A DNA stretch of 64,000 bases from Terriglobia bacterium (GCA_020073605.1 JAIQEW010000011.1:248001-312000), one strand, 5' to 3'; shown: positions 8,544 to 19,417, numbered from the stretch's first letter. Made by a program: numbers and translations. The notes: a model not told the origin generated them from the letters alone.

Positions 8544-8593
8544 AGGTTCCGCTCTCCATCAAGCCCGCCAAGCAGAGCCACAGGTGCTGTAGG
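8544..8593 (+). repeat. Degenerate duplicate of the ribBA 3' terminus
   Basis: Matches 8361-8411 (the last 16 codons and stop of the ribBA-like gene) at nearly all positions, with five substitutions and one deleted base. It still ends in a stop-like TAG. No other part of the gene is visible beside it, so it is a relic of a partial duplication. Confidence 0.75.
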
Positions 8594-8636
8594 ACGGCGC
8601 TCGAATCATCCGAAAGCCTGCAGGAATTTCAAGGGA

Positions 8637-8720
8637 CAACAGCAGATTCCTCGACTGCGCCGCGCGCCCACCGCTACGCGGTGGGAAGGGCGAAGACGCG
8701 CGGCTCCGCTCGGAATGACA
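8637..8720. repeat. Dispersed intergenic repeat, family C copy 2
   Basis: Begins ACAACAGCAGATTCCTCGAC and ends GGCTCCGCTCGGAATGACA, with the same borders as the units near 1153 and 15394. The centre contains a short inverted repeat (CCACCGC / GCGGTGG). Confidence 0.6.
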
Positions 8721-8737
8721 GGATACGCGGTCCGAGG

Positions 8738-9808
8738 CTATCGGCCGAAAACCAAGACGACGAAAGAATCCGGCACGAGCGTGGGGAAGGGCCGCGGCAT
8801 GTTCGGCGTGGGCGCAGGCGGCGGGCCGAAATCGGCCGTGACGAGATAGACCTCGTGCGTTTTCGGATCGAGCGTCATGGTCCTTGCGCCGCGCTGCGTC
8901 GGCACATTCTCGACGACGCTGTATGCGTCCGGCGAATCTTCGTGGACGACAGTGAGCGTGCCGCTCTGGCCGTTGGACGCGAAGGCATAGCCGGTTTCCG
9001 GGTCGAACGCATCGGCATCGACGCCATCACCGATCGGCGGCGTTGCGACCACCTTGCCGGAATCGGCGTCGATCACGGCCATCATCTGATTGTCGCAGCC
9101 GGCGAAAAGGCGGCGGTGCTTCATGTCGATCGCCAGGCCCGACGGCTCCTTGCAGGGCGCGAGCGGCCAGTGCGCCGTGACGACGAGATTCCGTGAGTCG
9201 ATTTGCACTTCCTCGCTTTTGTCCTCGACGTTGACGTAGATATGCCCGGCGCCGTCGGACACCGCAAATTCCAGCTTGCCCCCGACCGCGATCGTTCCGG
9301 CGACCGCGCCAGTCTTGGCGTCGATCGCCGTGATATCGCCGCTGCGTCCGTTCATCGCGAAGACGCGCGCGGACGCAGGGTCATAGATGATCGCGTCCGG
9401 ATTCTTTCCCGCCTGGGCCTGGCCGATCACCTGAAGAGTCTTGGAATCGAAAATGGAGATCGTCCCGGCCTGTCCATTCGAGGTGAATCCATTGCCGCCG
9501 CCCGTGAGGGCAATGCCGTGCACGCCGGGCGTGTTCGGGATTTCGCCGAGGACCCTCTCGGAATCCACATCGAGGACGACGACTCTCGTCCCGCGGGAGA
9601 TGAAGAGGCGGCGCGTCGGGGAGTCGAACGTAAGGTAGTCCCAGAATCCCTCGCCGCCGAGCTTGATCTTCTTGAGGAGGTGGTAGCCGGAAGCGCCCGG
9701 CGCGGCCGCAGCGCGCGAAGGCCGTGCGGCTCCGATTCCCGCCACGACGATGAAGGCCGCAACCAGGACTGCGAGAACCCCAAAGAAAGAAACGCGCGAT
9801 GATGGCAT
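8738..9808 (-). CDS. Secreted YncE-like beta-propeller protein
   Basis: A 356-residue protein with a signal peptide (MPSSRVSFFGVLAVLVAAFIVVAGIGAA). The mature part is a run of propeller blades of the YVTN/YncE kind: RLFISRGTRVVVLDVDSERVLGEIPNTPG, ISIFDSKTLQVIGQAQAGKNPDAIIYDPASARVF, and DITAIDAKTGAVAGTIAVGGK. Such proteins are periplasmic or secreted with poorly known roles, and some bind DNA or partner proteins. No operon partner is obvious. Confidence 0.8.
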   Translation of the reverse strand: MPSSRVSFFGVLAVLVAAFIVVAGIGAARPSRAAAAPGASGYHLLKKIKLGGEGFWDYLTFDSPTRRLFISRGTRVVVLDVDSERVLGEIPNTPGVHGIALTGGGNGFTSNGQAGTISIFDSKTLQVIGQAQAGKNPDAIIYDPASARVFAMNGRSGDITAIDAKTGAVAGTIAVGGKLEFAVSDGAGHIYVNVEDKSEEVQIDSRNLVVTAHWPLAPCKEPSGLAIDMKHRRLFAGCDNQMMAVIDADSGKVVATPPIGDGVDADAFDPETGYAFASNGQSGTLTVVHEDSPDAYSVVENVPTQRGARTMTLDPKTHEVYLVTADFGPPPAPTPNMPRPFPTLVPDSFVVLVFGR

Positions 9809-9922
9809 GGAGATCTCCTTACGCGGCGGGCTGCGCCGACCGTATTCGCCCGGCTATCGTATGCTGCTGGAGTCGAGGCCGTCAAATAGAGGGTGGACTA
9901 AAGTGCGTTCACATTTCGCGTG

Positions 9923-10240
9923 CTACGGAGATTTCTTAGGCGGCGGGCCGATGGTGACGTAGGGACGGATCTTTTCCAGCTTGCTCTCGGAAATGCCACG
10001 GATTGCGAGCAGGTCCTCGATGCGGCGGAAGCGTCCGCTCTTGGTGCGGAACTCGACGATGGCTTTCGCGGTGGTGGGGCCCACGCCGGGGAGTTGTTCG
10101 AGTTGCTTGATCGTCGCGGTGTTTAAGTCGATGGGATGGGCGGGGGGATTCTTGTTGGCTCGAGAACTCAACGGCAGCACAAGAATGGGTATCAGAAGAA
10201 GACCGATGCAACATGCGCGCAATGCGAAATTAGAGGTCAT
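9923..10240 (-). CDS. ComEA-like helix-hairpin-helix protein
   Basis: A 105-residue exported protein: hydrophobic N-terminus (LRACCIGLLLIPILVLPLSS), then a ComEA-type (HhH)2 domain beginning IDLNTATIKQLEQLPGVGPTTAKAIVEFR and ending LLAIRGISESKLEKIRPYV. The LPGVG and IRGIS hairpins are the DNA-backbone-binding loops. It likely binds DNA in the periplasm, as ComEA does during natural transformation. No other competence genes are in the window. Confidence 0.85.
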   Translation of the reverse strand: MTSNFALRACCIGLLLIPILVLPLSSRANKNPPAHPIDLNTATIKQLEQLPGVGPTTAKAIVEFRTKSGRFRRIEDLLAIRGISESKLEKIRPYVTIGPPPKKSP

Positions 10241-10326
10241 GCGATTCCACCGGCGCCCGCCTGGAAATCGAGGCGGCCGCTACAAAACCAGCGATGTATG
10301 GCGGGCTGTAGCCAAGCACGCTCGCC

Positions 10327-10346
10327 GGGCGCAGCATGCTGCGCCC
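10327..10346. repeat. Perfect 20-base palindrome in intergenic DNA
   Basis: GGGCGCAGCATGCTGCGCCC is its own reverse complement and is followed by CTAC, like the family B units. It lies in the 194-base gap between the ComEA-like gene and the M16 gene; nothing else is visible in that gap. Confidence 0.7.
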
Positions 10347-10434
10347 CTACAAATGCCTCGTGGTCAAACGCCCATGCCAAATGGCCAGGCCCCGCCAAGC
10401 ACCCGCGCTTCCGGCCCGTGCGACGCCAGTTCCT

Positions 10435-11814
10435 CTAGGCTGCGACGTTACCCTGGGCGTTGTACTCCGTGACGGGGCCGAAGAGCGCGGCCTGCTCGGC
10501 GATCTGCGCGCGGTCGCCGACAAGGACAATCTGGGCGTTCGCGGAATCGAAATGGCGGCGCGCGGCGGCAACCACATCTTCCGCGGTGAGGGCGCGAATT
10601 TTCTCGCGATAGCTCTCGAGATAGTCTTCCGGCAACTGGTCGAGATAGACGGTCGAGAGCTGGCCGAGAAGGCCATCCTGCGTGGCGACGCCGAGCGAGA
10701 AAACGCCGGTGAGGTAGCTGCGGGCGCTATCGAGCTCTTCAGGCGTCACCGGGAGCGAACGCATGCGGTCCATTTCATAAAACATTTCGGTGAGCGTGGC
10801 GGCGGCGACTTCGTTGCGCACGGCGGCGTGGACGGTGAAGAAGCCGTGCTGGCGGAGCGCGCTGATGCCGCTGCGCGGGCTGTACGTGTAGCCTTTTTGC
10901 TCGCGGATGTTGATCACCAGGCGCGAATGAAACGCGCCGCCATAAATCGAATTCGCAAGCACCGCGCGATACCAATCGGGATCGCGGCGCGTGATGGCGA
11001 GGTTGCCGACGAGCACCTGCGTCTGCACGGTTCCCGGCATGTGCACGAGATGCACGCGGCGGCCGGATTGTCGCGGCGGGGCGGGCGATTCCGACGGCGC
11101 TGGCTTTGGAGCTTTCCAATCGCCGAACACTTTTTCGACTTGCTCGAGCATGGGGCCGGTCGAAAAGTCGCCGACGACGATCAACAGCGCATCCGACGGG
11201 ACGTAACGCTGGTGATAGAACTCCTCGAGCTGCTCGCGGCGGTACGACGCGACCTGCTCTTCGGTGGGAGCGATGATCGCGTACGGATGCGGGCCAAAAA
11301 GGACGCGGCGCATGCGCTCGTTGGCGAGAAAGCCAGGCGTGGTGCGCTCGATCTTCAACTCCTCGAAGCGCTGGCGGCGCTCGCGTTCGAATTCATCCTC
11401 CGGAAACGAGGCGTTGCGCGCGAGATCGGCGATCAGCGCGAGGATTTCAGCGGAAAATTCCGCGAGGCCGGAGGCGGAGATGGCGCTGGAATCGGCGCCC
11501 GAGCTGGTCCCGAGACCCGCGCCCATGCGGCGCAGGTCCTCTTCGATCTGACGGCTGGGGCGCGAAGTGGTGCCGGTGCGGACGACGGTGGCCGTCATTT
11601 CAGCGAGGCCGGGCGCGCGATGGGCGACGACGGCGTTGCCGCTGCGGAAATAGAGCTGGGCGGAGATTTTCGGAAACGCGCGCGACTCCGCGAGGACGAC
11701 TTGCAGCCCATTTGCGAGCGTGCGAACGGTGCGCTTCGGCCATTCCACCGGACGCTCGGGCGCAAGCGCGGGGGGTGTGCTGCGGCGCGAGATGGATGGC
11801 GCGGGGGCCGTCAT
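10435..11814 (-). CDS. M16-family peptidase homologue, non-catalytic subunit
   Basis: A 459-residue protein with the two M16 domains (Peptidase_M16 about 30-180 and M16_C about 190-370). The zinc motif HxxEH is absent: the equivalent place reads PGLAEMTATVV. The substrate-binding region GYTYSPRSG is kept. This matches the non-catalytic partner of two-subunit M16B proteases and of mitochondrial processing peptidase. Its ATG overlaps the stop of the catalytic subunit by four bases (ATGA), so the pair is translationally coupled. It has no obvious signal peptide, which suggests a cytosolic or membrane-associated complex. Confidence 0.88.
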   Translation of the reverse strand: MTAPAPSISRRSTPPALAPERPVEWPKRTVRTLANGLQVVLAESRAFPKISAQLYFRSGNAVVAHRAPGLAEMTATVVRTGTTSRPSRQIEEDLRRMGAGLGTSSGADSSAISASGLAEFSAEILALIADLARNASFPEDEFERERRQRFEELKIERTTPGFLANERMRRVLFGPHPYAIIAPTEEQVASYRREQLEEFYHQRYVPSDALLIVVGDFSTGPMLEQVEKVFGDWKAPKPAPSESPAPPRQSGRRVHLVHMPGTVQTQVLVGNLAITRRDPDWYRAVLANSIYGGAFHSRLVINIREQKGYTYSPRSGISALRQHGFFTVHAAVRNEVAAATLTEMFYEMDRMRSLPVTPEELDSARSYLTGVFSLGVATQDGLLGQLSTVYLDQLPEDYLESYREKIRALTAEDVVAAARRHFDSANAQIVLVGDRAQIAEQAALFGPVTEYNAQGNVAA

Positions 11815-13127
11815 TGCACACCTCCGAGATTCACCGGGCGTCGGACGAGGACGGCGCGGTTGCGCGGCAAGAGATATTTCTTCGCGACCGACTGCACCTG
11901 CTCGGGCGTGACGGCGAGGAAGCCGTCGAGGATCGTATTCACGCGGTTGGGATCGCCGTCGAAAAGCGTGAAGCAGGCGAGGTAGTGCATCAGGCCGAAG
12001 CGCGGCATGTAGGAGCCCATTCCGCCTTCGAGCATCGAGTAATAGTCCGAGCGGAATTTCACTTTCACGGGATCGAGCTCTTCCAGCGCAATTCCCTTCT
12101 GCTGCAACTCCTCGATGATTTCGTCATAGACGGCGACGGTGCCTTCCGAGGTGAATTCGGGCTTGTGGAAGATGCGCGTGACCATCTGCGTGGGGCCGTT
12201 CGTATCGAACACGTCCGCGCTGCCGTCGGCATCCACGGCGATCTGCTCTTCGAGCACCAGCTTGCGATAGACGCGCCCCGCGCGGCCGCCGTGCAACACG
12301 CGCTCAAGAATCGCGGCGGCGTACCAATCGGGAGTTTCGCGCGGCGGAAGCGTGTAGCCGATGGCGATGGCGGGAAGCGGGCCGAGCTTTTCGTCGACGA
12401 CGCCGCGGCGCTCTTCGGTTTGAGGAGGCTCGGTGACGTCCGCGCGCGGCGGCAGAGCGCCGGCGGGAATATCCTCGAAGTAGCGCTTCGCGAGCGAGAA
12501 CGCTTCGGCGGGCTCGAAATCGCCCAGCATCAGGAGCACCGCGTTGTTCGGCGCGTAGTAGGTGCGAAAGAAACTTTGCACGTCGGCGAGCGTGGCGGCG
12601 TCGAGATCGGCGAAATCGCCGTAGAAATTGTGCGCGTTGGGCCAGTTGCGGAACGCGACGGGCGGCAAATCGAGCCAGGGGAATCCGCCGTAGGGCTGGT
12701 TCATGACGTTGACGCGGACCTCTTCCTTCACCACGTCGCGCTGATTGCGAAGATTTTCGTCGTCCACTTTGAGGGCCCGCATGCGGTCGGCTTCGAGCCA
12801 GAGAACGCGCTCGAGCGCGTTCGACGGAACGGCTTCGAAATAGTTGGTGATGTCGTAGTTCGTGGTGCCATTGAGCAGGCCGCCCGAGGAATTGACCAGG
12901 CGGATGTGTTCCATCTTTCCGGCGTTTTCCGAGCCCTGAAACATCATGTGCTCAAAAAGATGCGCGAATCCGCTGCGGCCGCGCGGCTCGAGACGAAAAC
13001 CGATCTGATAGTACACGCCGACCGTAACGACGGGCGCGGAGCGGTCAGGCGAAGCGACGACGCGCAGGCCGTTGGCGAGCGTGGTGTGCTCGACCGGGAT
13101 GTGCAGCTTCTTAGGTGCTGGATTCAA
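11811..13127 (-). CDS. M16-family zinc peptidase, catalytic subunit
   Basis: A 438-residue insulinase/M16B protein. The zinc-binding motif is HLFEHMMF near residue 67, with the third ligand expected about 75 residues later around RDVVKEEVRVN. It is the first gene of a two-gene operon with the inactive homologue. Such heterodimers degrade peptides or process small proteins. There is no convincing signal peptide. Confidence 0.9.
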   Translation of the reverse strand: MNPAPKKLHIPVEHTTLANGLRVVASPDRSAPVVTVGVYYQIGFRLEPRGRSGFAHLFEHMMFQGSENAGKMEHIRLVNSSGGLLNGTTNYDITNYFEAVPSNALERVLWLEADRMRALKVDDENLRNQRDVVKEEVRVNVMNQPYGGFPWLDLPPVAFRNWPNAHNFYGDFADLDAATLADVQSFFRTYYAPNNAVLLMLGDFEPAEAFSLAKRYFEDIPAGALPPRADVTEPPQTEERRGVVDEKLGPLPAIAIGYTLPPRETPDWYAAAILERVLHGGRAGRVYRKLVLEEQIAVDADGSADVFDTNGPTQMVTRIFHKPEFTSEGTVAVYDEIIEELQQKGIALEELDPVKVKFRSDYYSMLEGGMGSYMPRFGLMHYLACFTLFDGDPNRVNTILDGFLAVTPEQVQSVAKKYLLPRNRAVLVRRPVNLGGVQ

Positions 13128-13173
13128 CGAAAGCCTCCGAGAGATTTCTTGTCAGTTGCCATGGGCAAAGCAT

Positions 13174-13198
13174 GCCGCGCTGAAGACCGCGGCGCTAC
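13174..13198. repeat. Dispersed palindromic repeat, family B copy 3
   Basis: Arms GCCGCG and CGCGGC around CTGAAGAC, followed by GCTAC. It lies upstream of the M16 operon. Confidence 0.7.
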
Positions 13199-13264
13199 AC
13201 TTAGATCTTCAACAATCCCCGAAAATGCGGCGCTGACCTGCTCGACTGCGCACAGGGCAAGCGT

Positions 13265-13290
13265 GCCGGGCTAAAGGACCCGGCGCTACG
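13265..13290. repeat. Dispersed palindromic repeat, family B copy 4
   Basis: Identical over 26 bases to 1284-1309. It ends two bases before the stop codon of the DUF2520 gene and could fold at that transcript's 3' end. Confidence 0.8.
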
Positions 13291-13291
13291 T

Positions 13292-14152
13292 TCAAACCTT
13301 CAGCGCGCGCTTGAGCTGCTTGGCCGCCGACGCAGGCCGCTTCGAAAGGACGCGTGCGGCGAGATGCGCGAGCGCCGCATACGCTTCCTGCACTTCGCGC
13401 GGATGGCGCTTGAGCGCCCCGGCGTGCGTGGCGATGACTGCGTAATCGCCGCGCGAGAGCGGGCCGGTCCAGGCAGTGCGCGGCCCGAGCCGCTCCACAT
13501 TATCGAGCATTTGGCGGGTCAAAGGTAGGAGCGTCTGCATGGCGCGGCGGCGGGTGAAGCCGATCCGCACGAGCATCCGCACCGCCGATTCGATCAGCGG
13601 GAAGCCGCTGCCCGCGACGAGCACGGCCGTTGCGTGGTACACGGGCTTGTCGCGGCCTTCGATTACGACGGGCACGCCGCCGAGGGCTCGCGCGATGTTT
13701 TGGGCCGCGCGGCGCGCCTTCGGATCGCCCTCGACAGCAAAGATGACGCCGGAGAGCTTCGGCGTGACAGTGCCGCTAAAAGTCTGCATCGGATGAAGGG
13801 AGCCGGTAGCGGCTCCGAGGCGTGCAAGCGGAGCCAGGACGCTGCGATCGAGAGTGCCGCTCGTGTGCAGGACGATCTTGCCTCGCCAACCCTTGCCTCC
13901 GACTTCCGCCAGCGCGCGGGCGACGCCTGCGAGCTTGTCATCGGGCGTGGTCAGAAGAATCACGTCCGCGGAGGCGGCGTCGATCGTGATGCCGCTGCGT
14001 GCGAGGCCGGCGCCGATCGCCTGAACGGCGGCGCGCGAAGTGGCCGCCGAGCGCGTGACGACCGCGCCGATGCGCCAGCCGAGTTGGCGGAGGCGTTTGC
14101 CGAGGGTTTTCCCCACGCGCCCCGCGCCGACGATGGAAATAGTGCGTGCCAT
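13292..14152 (-). CDS. Rossmann-fold DUF2520 protein
   Basis: A 286-residue protein. ATG 14152 was chosen because it opens the Rossmann strand ARTISIVGAGRVGKTLGKRLRQLG, with the GxGxxG dinucleotide motif. The middle holds DVILLTTPDDKLAGVARAL and GSLHPMQTFSG, typical of the F420-dependent oxidoreductase-like plus DUF2520 architecture. The C-terminal half is helical (RRRAMQTLLPLTRQMLDNVERLG). It is a probable NAD(P)-dependent dehydrogenase of unknown substrate; in other bacteria relatives sit beside pantothenate genes, but none is seen here. It is divergent from the glycosyltransferase gene, 68 bases away. Confidence 0.8.
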   Translation of the reverse strand: MARTISIVGAGRVGKTLGKRLRQLGWRIGAVVTRSAATSRAAVQAIGAGLARSGITIDAASADVILLTTPDDKLAGVARALAEVGGKGWRGKIVLHTSGTLDRSVLAPLARLGAATGSLHPMQTFSGTVTPKLSGVIFAVEGDPKARRAAQNIARALGGVPVVIEGRDKPVYHATAVLVAGSGFPLIESAVRMLVRIGFTRRRAMQTLLPLTRQMLDNVERLGPRTAWTGPLSRGDYAVIATHAGALKRHPREVQEAYAALAHLAARVLSKRPASAAKQLKRALKV

Positions 14153-14220
14153 GTTGGTCCAGAGTTGGAACGGAGCTAGGATAGCGTGATCGCTCTCATT
14201 GCGGTGGAGGAAATTGCGCT

Positions 14221-15375
14221 TTGCACATTTTCTGGGCTGCGCTGCTGGGCACCGTCGCTTTCTTCTGGATCTTAGGGGTCGTCGAGCTGGCGCTGGGAGT
14301 ACGGCTGATCCCATCGCTCGAAGGCACCGCTCCTCTTGCGGATTCGAAGTGCCCTTCGGTCTCGGTCCTTTTTGCGGGGCGTGATGAGGCCGACAAGATA
14401 TCCGACGCGCTCGAGACGATGCTGGGCCTCGACTATCCGCGCTACGAAGTGATCGCGGTCGATGACCGCTCCGGGGACGGCACGGGAGCCATCATCGAAG
14501 CCGCCGCGCGGAAGGATGCGCGGCTAAAGCCGGTGCGAATCGATGAGCTGCCGGCGGGCTGGCTCGGGAAACCTCATGCGCTTCTGGCGGCGTACGAGCG
14601 ATCGAGCGGCGAGTGGCTTGTCTTTACCGATGCGGACGTGCACTTCCGGCCGGACCTGCTGCGGCGTGCGATCGCGCTGGCGGAAAATAACGGCTGGGAT
14701 CATCTGACACTTTTGGCCGCGCCCAAGATGTTCACGCCGGGCGAAAAGATCGTGATGACATTTTTCGGAATGGGCTTCCTGATGGGGACGCGGCCCTGGC
14801 AGGCAAGCAACCGGAGCTCGGGGGGCTATACGGGCGTGGGCGCGTTCCAACTGATCCGGCGCAGCGCCTACGAGAAGATGGGCACTCACAGGCGGCTCGC
14901 GATGGAAGTGATCGACGACATGAAGCTGGGGAAACTCGTCAAAGAGGCGGGGTTCCACTCGGGCGTGGCGCGCGCGGGAGATGCCGTGAGCGTCCACTGG
15001 CACGCGGGATTGGGCAACACGATTCGCGGAACGACCAAGAACTTCTTCGCCGCGTCGGGATACAGGCTGTGGCTCACGGCTGTACAAACGTGTGGGCTGC
15101 TGCTGATGTGTGTTTTTCCGGTCGTGGCGCTTCCATTCGCACGCGGCTGGCCGCTGGTGTTCGCGTCGATTGCCGTCGGATTGCCGCTATTCGTGGCAAC
15201 CGGGGTGGCCATAAACATTAAGGCGCCGCTCGTGTACGCGCTGACGTATCCCGTCGGGGCGCTGATTTTCGCGTGGATGCTGACGCGTTCGACGATTGTG
15301 ACGTTGAGGCAGGGCGGGATCGTGTGGCGCGGGACGTTTTACCCGCTGGAGGAGTTGAAGCGTGGGGTGGTATGA
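14221..15375 (+). CDS. Family 2 glycosyltransferase, membrane-anchored
   Basis: A 384-residue protein, starting at TTG 14221 with GGAGG 10 bases upstream. An N-terminal membrane helix precedes a GT-A domain: VSVLFAGRDEADKI, YEVIAVDDRSGDGTG, and the metal-binding DxD in VFTDADVHFRPD. The acceptor-side motif appears as MEVIDDMKLGKLVKEAG. The C-terminus has three to four membrane helices. It probably transfers a nucleotide sugar to a lipid or cell-surface acceptor at the inner membrane. Hopanoid-associated HpnB proteins have a similar layout, but I cannot assign that. Confidence 0.82.
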   Translation: MHIFWAALLGTVAFFWILGVVELALGVRLIPSLEGTAPLADSKCPSVSVLFAGRDEADKISDALETMLGLDYPRYEVIAVDDRSGDGTGAIIEAAARKDARLKPVRIDELPAGWLGKPHALLAAYERSSGEWLVFTDADVHFRPDLLRRAIALAENNGWDHLTLLAAPKMFTPGEKIVMTFFGMGFLMGTRPWQASNRSSGGYTGVGAFQLIRRSAYEKMGTHRRLAMEVIDDMKLGKLVKEAGFHSGVARAGDAVSVHWHAGLGNTIRGTTKNFFAASGYRLWLTAVQTCGLLLMCVFPVVALPFARGWPLVFASIAVGLPLFVATGVAINIKAPLVYALTYPVGALIFAWMLTRSTIVTLRQGGIVWRGTFYPLEELKRGVV

Positions 15376-15393
15376 GGGCGAGAGTTTCGAAAA

Positions 15394-15480
15394 CCAAAAG
15401 CAGATCCCTCGACTGCGTTCCGCGCCCGCGAGAACCGCGGGAAAGACAAAGGCCCGCGGAACTCCGCTCGGGATGACAAT
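15394..15480. repeat. Dispersed intergenic repeat, family C copy 3
   Basis: Begins CAAAAGCAGATCCCTCGACT and ends CTCCGCTCGGGATGACAAT, with an internal inverted repeat (CCGCGG-containing). It fills most of the 134-base gap between the glycosyltransferase gene and uvrB. Confidence 0.65.
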
Positions 15481-15509
15481 GTAGCGGATGGGCGACGCGG
15501 CTGGCGCCC

Positions 15510-17621
<2,112 letters not shown>

Positions 17622-17684
17622 GGGCCGGGCACCTCAGCGCGGATAATGGGCGCTGCCTAAACTTTCTATTATAGCGCAATCAAT

Positions 17685-18206
17685 TCAGGGCTTCAGCTGG
17701 ACCAGGGGAATCGAAATGCGCGCATCGCGCAGCCCATTCGTGTTCGCAGGCACCTTGCCCAATACCATGGCGATCTCATCGCAGTCCGCAAGTTTCGGGC
17801 AATGGACGCAGTCCTTGTAGATTTTGTCCGGCAGATCTTGCCGCCGGGCAACTTCGAAGCCCAGGCGGCCGAAGAAATCGGGTATTCGCGTAAACAAGCA
17901 GACACAGCTGACCGTGTGCCGTCGCGCCTCTTCCAAGAGGGCATTTACCAAAGACCGTCCGACCCCGTGACCCTTGTGCTGCGGGGAAACGGCGATCGAG
18001 CGGATTTCGGCAAGGTGCGTTCCATAAAGATGAAGAGCTCCGCAGCCGGCGATCCGGCCGTCTTCTTCAGCGACAATGAAATCGCGAACGTTTTCGCACA
18101 GCTCGGGCATGCTCCGAGGAAGCAGCGTGCCTTCCTCGGCGTAGGGCTGGATGATTGCGTGGATTTGCTCCACGTCCGGGAGCACGGCGTTGCGCGTTCG
18201 CACCAT
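17685..18206 (-). CDS. GNAT N-acetyltransferase, short ArgA-like
   Basis: A 173-residue acetyltransferase. The opening RNAVLPDVEQIHAIIQPYAEEGTLLPRS and the acetyl-CoA loop VSPQHKGHGVGRSLVNALLEEAR match the short, kinase-less N-acetylglutamate synthases found in actinobacteria and others. Four cysteines near the C-terminus (SCVCLFTR and KDCVHCPKLADC) are typical of that group. It would acetylate glutamate as the first step of arginine biosynthesis, but no arg genes are adjacent, so the exact substrate is a family inference. Confidence 0.78.
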   Translation of the reverse strand: MVRTRNAVLPDVEQIHAIIQPYAEEGTLLPRSMPELCENVRDFIVAEEDGRIAGCGALHLYGTHLAEIRSIAVSPQHKGHGVGRSLVNALLEEARRHTVSCVCLFTRIPDFFGRLGFEVARRQDLPDKIYKDCVHCPKLADCDEIAMVLGKVPANTNGLRDARISIPLVQLKP

Positions 18207-18329
18207 TGATATTCAGAGGAATAATTATGCAGGACTGCGCATAAGTATTCTGTTTCTCCTCGAAGAGTATCACAGATGGAATGCGAGCGCTATTTGCCGC
18301 GGCGCGAAATGCGCCGGGAAGCCCCCAAA

Positions 18330-19289
18330 CTACATTTGATTGGGCAGCAGCGCGATCTCAGAATGGCTCTCGACGCGGCCCTTGTGATGGATGCTCGAGC
18401 CGGTGCTGGCGCTGGTGATTGCGTAGTCCACGTCCTGCGTGCTGGTCTGCGTCGAATTCACTAGCAACCCGGTCGAGAGCGAGATCGAATCGAGGCTTTC
18501 GCCGGAACCCGTCCACGAACCCGAAGTGCGCAGGCCGTTGCGGCGATAGTCCTCCGGCGTCGCATCGGGATGGACGGAACCGCGGCGCAAAATCTTGAAG
18601 TGCGTAAGGATCACGGCGCACTCCGATGCGCTGCCGGATGAATTGCACGGCTCGTTGCGCAGATAAGCCGATTCGGTGCGCCAGACGAGGCCCGACAGCG
18701 GCGCGCCGGAGAGCGGCCGCTCGCTGCTCCATTTCTGCCCGATGGAAATGCCGTCGCGTGGGAAGCCGGAGCCCGAAGAGAGCACTTCGAGCCAGGAGAC
18801 GACAGGCTCGGCCGCCGAGCGATCCGTGAAGACCTCCTCAAGCCCCTGGAAGTCGCCGAGCTCGCCGCCGGGCTTCATGGTGAACTCGATGGAATGGCCT
18901 TCGAGGCGGGCATACTGGTCGCCGAGAGAGGCCGCATCAGGATCGAATGCGTCGGTTTCCGATTCGGCGCTGGATTTTTCGTAGGTGGCCCGGAGCCGCA
19001 CGGCACCCGCAGCGGGCGTGGGCTGAGCGTCGAGCACGTCCAAGCGGACAAGCAGATGAATCGCCTGGCTCGATTGGGTGCCACTCTCGGGATTGACGAT
19101 GGGAGTGGTGGTCTTCCCCGTCGTGGTGCTACGAGACTCGATCCGGTAGCGAAGAGTCTGGCCCGGAGTGAACCGCGGCGCCAAACGCACGCGCTGGTTC
19201 GCGGCGGGGGATGCGATGACGATCACACCGAGGAGAAGCGCAACCGAAAAAACGGACTTCCGCAGCGCGCGACGGGAGTTGAGCCGCAT
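18330..19289 (-). CDS. Exported protein of unknown function
   Basis: A 319-residue protein. ATG 19289 starts a signal peptide (RRALRKSVFSVALLLGVIVIASPAANQ). The mature part is rich in beta strand: LAPRFTPGQTLRYRIESRSTTT near the start and FTMKPGGELGDFQGLEE in the middle, resembling the DUF6263-like secreted proteins of acidobacteria and planctomycetes. No catalytic motif is visible. Two cysteines (about 15 residues apart, in NEPCNSSGSASECAV) could form a disulfide. It lies 128 bases downstream of the AsmA-like gene. Confidence 0.65.
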   Translation of the reverse strand: MRLNSRRALRKSVFSVALLLGVIVIASPAANQRVRLAPRFTPGQTLRYRIESRSTTTGKTTTPIVNPESGTQSSQAIHLLVRLDVLDAQPTPAAGAVRLRATYEKSSAESETDAFDPDAASLGDQYARLEGHSIEFTMKPGGELGDFQGLEEVFTDRSAAEPVVSWLEVLSSGSGFPRDGISIGQKWSSERPLSGAPLSGLVWRTESAYLRNEPCNSSGSASECAVILTHFKILRRGSVHPDATPEDYRRNGLRTSGSWTGSGESLDSISLSTGLLVNSTQTSTQDVDYAITSASTGSSIHHKGRVESHSEIALLPNQM

Positions 19290-19417
19290 CGAACGAACGC
19301 TAGCACACGGCCGGGAGCGAGGCAAACAGGGACAGGGGCGAGGGATGAGGCGTGAGGGATGCGGGCGAAGAGAGAAACGGAAACACGGAGGTCGCGGAGT
19401 GCACGGAGAATTTGTGT

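Larger units (their letters stand above)
8412..8737. other. Intergenic region with a copy of the ribBA 3' end
   Basis: No gene is visible in these 326 bases between convergent genes. It contains a degenerate copy of the last 51 bases of the upstream gene (8544-8593) and a family C repeat (about 8637-8720). Confidence 0.65.

Noticed and set aside
11712-13274. A 520-codon plus-strand open frame opposite the M16 genes
   Set aside because: It is antisense to the M16 pair, crosses both of its genes and shows no domain.
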